Of a DNA stretch of 9,839 bases, positions 7,123 to 9,839 are shown piece after piece. The translations under genes were made by a program, and so were the position numbers. The stretch comes from Bacteroides sp. (GTDB lineage Bacteria; Bacteroidota; Bacteroidia; Bacteroidales; Bacteroidaceae). The stretch spans positions 1 to 9,839 of the forward strand of contig JASLIW010000132.1 of the NCBI GenBank assembly GCA_030152865.1, in the 5' to 3' direction. Positions within the stretch are counted from its first letter, which is position 1. Each line of letters starts with the position of its first letter. The notes beneath the pieces were generated by a model. That model was not told where the DNA came from and made no database searches. It was given only the letters and a program-made list of their open reading frames with translations.

Positions 7123-8211
7123 ATGAAGAATACAATGAAAAATATATTGAATAGAAAAATATTACTACCTATACTTGGATTCTGTATTGTTGCCACAATG
7201 GCTTCTTGTTCCAAGTGGTCAGATGTAGATAGTAAGGCATTTTACTACCCTAGCATAGAAGAGCAAAATCCTGAGTTATATGCTCAATATCTAGAAAAGC
7301 TTAAGGCGTATAAGGATTCTGAACATAAGTTTGTTTATGCTTGGTTTGATAATAGTCAAAAAAAACCTACTCATAGGTCACAGCACATTAATAATGTTCC
7401 AGATAGTATTGATGCTATTATTTTATCAGATGCAGCATATTTAGCAGATTGGGAAATTAAAGAAGTGGATGAAATAAGAGAAAAGAAAGGAATTAAAACT
7501 TTATTTGCAATCCATTTAGATCAAATAAAAAAAGAGTATAATTTACTTAAGGAAGAGCAGGAAGAAGACCAAGATTTATCAGCAGAAGAAGCCCAAAGAG
7601 TGCCTGATTTGGATTTTAGTGAATTCCTAATAGATAAGCTTCAAAATATACTCAAGCCTGCTACAGACTATAACTATGATGGCCTGTGCATTGGTATTCA
7701 GGGAAAGAGTACCTTGCATATGTTTCCAGAAGAAAAGAAAAAGTATATTGAGCAGGAACAGTTATTTATGGGGGTGATAAATACCTGGATTGAAAGAAAT
7801 CAAGATAAAATGATAGTTTTTGAAGGTAAGCCCCAAAACCTAATAGATAAGGAGATTTTAAGAAAGTGCAAGCATATTATTATACCTACTCATGAGGTGA
7901 CGAATGCGTCTAGTATCACTCATAAAGTAACTTCTGCAATGGTAGAAGGTGTTCCATCAGATCGGTTTATTGTGACTGCTCAAGTACCATCTATGGACTC
8001 TACTGATGCTGAATCTGGTTTTTGGGCAGATCAGTCATTTGCAGTTGTATCAACCGCTATATGGGGGACAGGTCATTTTAATTTCACAATAGCTGGAATA
8101 GGGATTTTAAATATAAATGCAGATTATTATAAGCATGAGAATAATAAGAATCCTAATATTTACAGTTTATCCAGAGAAGCCATTAACATTTTAAATCCTT
8201 CACTCAAATAA
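7123..8211 (+). CDS. GH18-like surface lipoprotein with degenerate catalytic motif (probable glycan-binding pseudo-enzyme)
   Basis: The 362-residue protein has a lipoprotein signal peptide ending MASC (C29 lipidated) and then a TIM-barrel-like succession of strands: FVYAWF (70-75), IDAIIL (96-101), IKTLFAIHL (124-132), YDGLCIGIQ (185-193), MIVFEG (230-235), HIIIPT (251-256), RFIVTAQV (281-288) and IGILNINADYY (326-336). This resembles the GH18 family of BT1044-like endo-beta-N-acetylglucosaminidases. In active GH18 enzymes the fourth strand carries DGxDxDxE, whose Glu is the catalytic acid. Here it reads D186-G-L-C189-I-G191-I-Q193, so both later aspartates and the glutamate are replaced. The protein is therefore predicted to bind rather than cut glycan, acting as a surface glycan-binding lipoprotein beside SusC/SusD. 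Residues 136-160 form a very charged K/E/D/Q-rich helical insertion. ATG at 7135 is an alternative start and changes little. Four- and five-base gaps to its neighbours place it inside the operon. The fold assignment is fairly secure; loss of activity is a strong inference. Confidence 0.82.
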   Translation: MKNTMKNILNRKILLPILGFCIVATMASCSKWSDVDSKAFYYPSIEEQNPELYAQYLEKLKAYKDSEHKFVYAWFDNSQKKPTHRSQHINNVPDSIDAIILSDAAYLADWEIKEVDEIREKKGIKTLFAIHLDQIKKEYNLLKEEQEEDQDLSAEEAQRVPDLDFSEFLIDKLQNILKPATDYNYDGLCIGIQGKSTLHMFPEEKKKYIEQEQLFMGVINTWIERNQDKMIVFEGKPQNLIDKEILRKCKHIIIPTHEVTNASSITHKVTSAMVEGVPSDRFIVTAQVPSMDSTDAESGFWADQSFAVVSTAIWGTGHFNFTIAGIGILNINADYYKHENNKNPNIYSLSREAINILNPSLK

Positions 8212-8216
8212 GACAT

Positions 8217-9344
8217 ATGAAAACTATTAGTAAAAACATAATGATGGCAGCATTGTCATTCATCCTATTAAGTGCATGTAGCACTAATGATGGTTATGAT
8301 AACAAAGGATTTAACACTAGTGGACTTTTAGAGAATTTACTAATTAAACCAGGTGCTGAGAATGAATCCAAAATTTTGAAAGCTGCAATAGCTAAGCCAG
8401 AAGGTAGAGATATAGTATTCACCTTTAGAGTTGATAAATCTCTAGTAAACACATTTAATAATATTTATCAGGAGAAAGCTATCATATTACCAGATGAAAA
8501 CTTTGTTTTACAAGAACCAGAAGTTGTTATAAATGCCGGTTTAATCAACTCTACTGAGACTAATATTCAGTTTAAGAATATCTTAAGGCTAGATAGAGAA
8601 AAGGTATATGTGCTTCCTATAACTGTAGAGAGTGATGATATTGATTTACTAGAAAGCGCTAAGACTACTTATTTTATTTTTAAAGGAGCTGCTCTTATTA
8701 ATGTTGTTGCCGATATAGAAAAAAACTATTTATCCCCAACCTGGAATAATAGTGCAGTTGCTAATAACTTATCACAACTAACAATGGAAGCTCTAATTTA
8801 TGTAAGAGACTTTGATAATGGAGAGATTAGTACGGTGATGGGTATAGAAGGTGATTTTCTTATTCGTATTGGTGATGCTAACTTTGAGAGAAATCAGGTC
8901 CAGCTTGCTACTAGTGGCGGCAACTTCCCTTCAAGAGATTCAAGTAAAGGGCTGCCTACTAAAGAATGGGTGCATGTTGCTTTAACCTTTGATGAAGGGC
9001 ATGTACAGATTTACGTGAATGGGAAATTACAGTCAGATGGTAGTGTCAACAAGCGAACTGTTAACCTGGGTAATAATAGTTTTTATGTGGGCAAATCTTA
9101 TAACGATGAGAGATGGCTCAACGGCTATATTTCAGAGTGCCGGATTTGGAATAAAGTAAGAACGCAAGAAGAAATAAATAGCTCTATTTATTTCGTAGAT
9201 CCCACTTCTGAAGGACTTGTATCTTATTGGAAATTTGATGACTCTGCTGGAAATAAAGTCAAAGACCACACTGAGAATGGTAATGATCTAACATCGAATG
9301 CCAACTTAAAATGGTATTCTGTTTCTTTACCAGAGGACAAATAA
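8217..9344 (+). CDS. DUF1735 (BT_3987 N-terminal-like) and LamG domain surface lipoprotein
   Basis: The 375-residue product is a probable surface glycan-binding lipoprotein. The signal peptide ends LSAC (C21 lipidated) and is followed by a polar stretch STNDGYDN. A BT_3987-like N-terminal domain (formerly DUF1735) covers about residues 55-150, ending in the characteristic KVYVLPITVES. A concanavalin-A-like Laminin_G_3 domain covers about 185-345, with W251-VHVALTFDE, the IYVNG turn (265-269), GYISECRIWN (303-312) and RTQEEI (315-320), all standard for this fold. In host-glycan PULs, proteins of this architecture sit beside SusD and are treated as additional surface binding proteins; no catalytic residues are expected or seen. 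It starts 5 bases after the GH18-like gene, with a compact ATG start and no plausible alternative. Carbohydrate binding by the LamG domain is inferred from context. Confidence 0.87.
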   Translation: MKTISKNIMMAALSFILLSACSTNDGYDNKGFNTSGLLENLLIKPGAENESKILKAAIAKPEGRDIVFTFRVDKSLVNTFNNIYQEKAIILPDENFVLQEPEVVINAGLINSTETNIQFKNILRLDREKVYVLPITVESDDIDLLESAKTTYFIFKGAALINVVADIEKNYLSPTWNNSAVANNLSQLTMEALIYVRDFDNGEISTVMGIEGDFLIRIGDANFERNQVQLATSGGNFPSRDSSKGLPTKEWVHVALTFDEGHVQIYVNGKLQSDGSVNKRTVNLGNNSFYVGKSYNDERWLNGYISECRIWNKVRTQEEINSSIYFVDPTSEGLVSYWKFDDSAGNKVKDHTENGNDLTSNANLKWYSVSLPEDK

Positions 9345-9367
9345 ACACTTAATGTTAATCAATTATT

Positions 9368-9839
9368 ATGAAAAAATATTACAATATATCCAAGTATATG
9401 GCATCGTTGTTTTTCTGTGCAGGTTTGATACTTGGCGGATGTAGTAACGATGACATCAATGCTCTTCCTATGCCGGAAGAAAATTATGAAACAACAGATG
9501 TTCCTGTTGCATTCACTGTGAATCATAATCAAAAAGCATCCAATTCACTCATAGAGTTTAGAGAGGAACTGACATCAGAGTTTTATTTAAACTTAACTGA
9601 TAAGTCTGATTCAGAGGTTGAGGCTCAGTTCTATTTTAATGTGGATCTTTTAGATAAATACAATGAAATCAATGGGACTAAGTATCCTGCTTTTCCTGAG
9701 TCCTCCCTCGAGTTAAAGGATGGAGGAAAAGTTAAAGTTAACATAGGAGAGCGTGTTTCCAGTCCATTAGAACTAACATTTATAGCCAATGAAAATTTAG
9801 ATCCTTCTGTGACTTATGTAATTCCTCTAGGAGTTAAAG
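9368..9839 (+). CDS. DUF1735 (BT_3987 N-terminal-like) domain lipoprotein, 3' truncated by window edge
   Basis: A frame opens with ATG at 9368 and stays open to the right edge, giving 157 residues plus one base. The signal peptide MKKYYNISKYMASLFFCAGL continues to LGGC (C25 lipidated), followed by SNDD; acidic residues just after the cysteine match the surface-export signal known for Bacteroidota lipoproteins. Residues about 44-157 look like a BT_3987-like N-terminal domain (formerly DUF1735), with LLDKYNEINGTKYPAFP (94-110) and a final VTYVIPLGVK. The gene starts 23 bases after the previous stop and continues the operon. What follows this domain is not visible. In B. thetaiotaomicron the same N-terminal domain precedes an active GH18 endo-beta-N-acetylglucosaminidase (EndoBT-3987), so this could be the locus's enzyme, but LamG or other binding modules are equally possible. 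Confidence 0.85.
   Translation, partial: MKKYYNISKYMASLFFCAGLILGGCSNDDINALPMPEENYETTDVPVAFTVNHNQKASNSLIEFREELTSEFYLNLTDKSDSEVEAQFYFNVDLLDKYNEINGTKYPAFPESSLELKDGGKVKVNIGERVSSPLELTFIANENLDPSVTYVIPLGVK

Larger units (their letters stand above)
525..9839 (+). other. Polysaccharide utilization locus with ECF/FecR regulation (incomplete at right)
   Basis: Seven same-strand genes form two blocks: a sigma and anti-sigma pair, then a transport and binding operon with intergenic gaps of only 17, 4, 5 and 23 bases. A SusC/SusD pair defines the locus, and the STN domain on SusC ties it to the regulator pair. The operon continues past the window. Confidence 0.88.

Noticed and set aside
9352..9367. ATG at 9352 as an upstream start for the last gene
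   Set aside because: It is out of frame with the lipoprotein. The ATG at 9368 gives a proper signal peptide and lipobox.

Overview
The window is AT-rich, with about one third G+C judged by eye. It holds most of a polysaccharide utilization locus (PUL) of the kind found in Bacteroidota, and the order Bacteroidales is likely. The evidence is a SusC/SusD pair, outer-surface lipoproteins with BT_3987-type N-terminal (DUF1735) domains, an ECF sigma factor with a FecR-type anti-sigma factor, and the lack of strong Shine-Dalgarno sequences. I cannot name the genus. Gut or host-associated genera such as Bacteroides, Parabacteroides or Dysgonomonas are all possible.

Layout: (1) 1-215 is the 3' end of an unrelated gene with YD-like repeats, closed by a very strong hairpin at 251-290. 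(2) 291-524 is a non-coding stretch leading to the locus, with a weak candidate Bacteroides-type promoter just before the first gene. (3) 525-2081 is the regulatory pair, an ECF sigma factor followed by a membrane-spanning FecR-type anti-sigma factor that starts with GTG. (4) 2082-2223 is the intergenic region where a promoter for the transport operon would be expected; it contains a small inverted repeat. (5) 2224-9839 is a tightly packed same-strand operon: a SusC-like TonB-dependent transporter with an N-terminal STN signalling domain, a SusD-like lipoprotein, a GH18-like lipoprotein whose catalytic motif is destroyed, a DUF1735 plus LamG lipoprotein, and the 5' part of another DUF1735 lipoprotein that runs off the right edge.

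Inferred working model: surface lipoproteins capture a glycan, and the SusC/SusD pair imports it across the outer membrane. Substrate engagement is relayed from the STN domain of SusC to the periplasmic part of the anti-sigma factor. The ECF sigma factor is then released or activated and drives the operon. The gene order (SusC, SusD, GH18-like, DUF1735-LamG, DUF1735-start) recalls, from memory, the Bacteroides thetaiotaomicron high-mannose N-glycan locus around BT3983-BT3987. A host N-glycan or related N-acetylglucosamine-containing substrate is therefore a reasonable but unproven guess. No gene in the visible window carries an intact glycosidase active site. The most notable point is the GH18 pseudo-enzyme at 7123-8211; the catalytic partner, if there is one, probably lies at or beyond the right edge.
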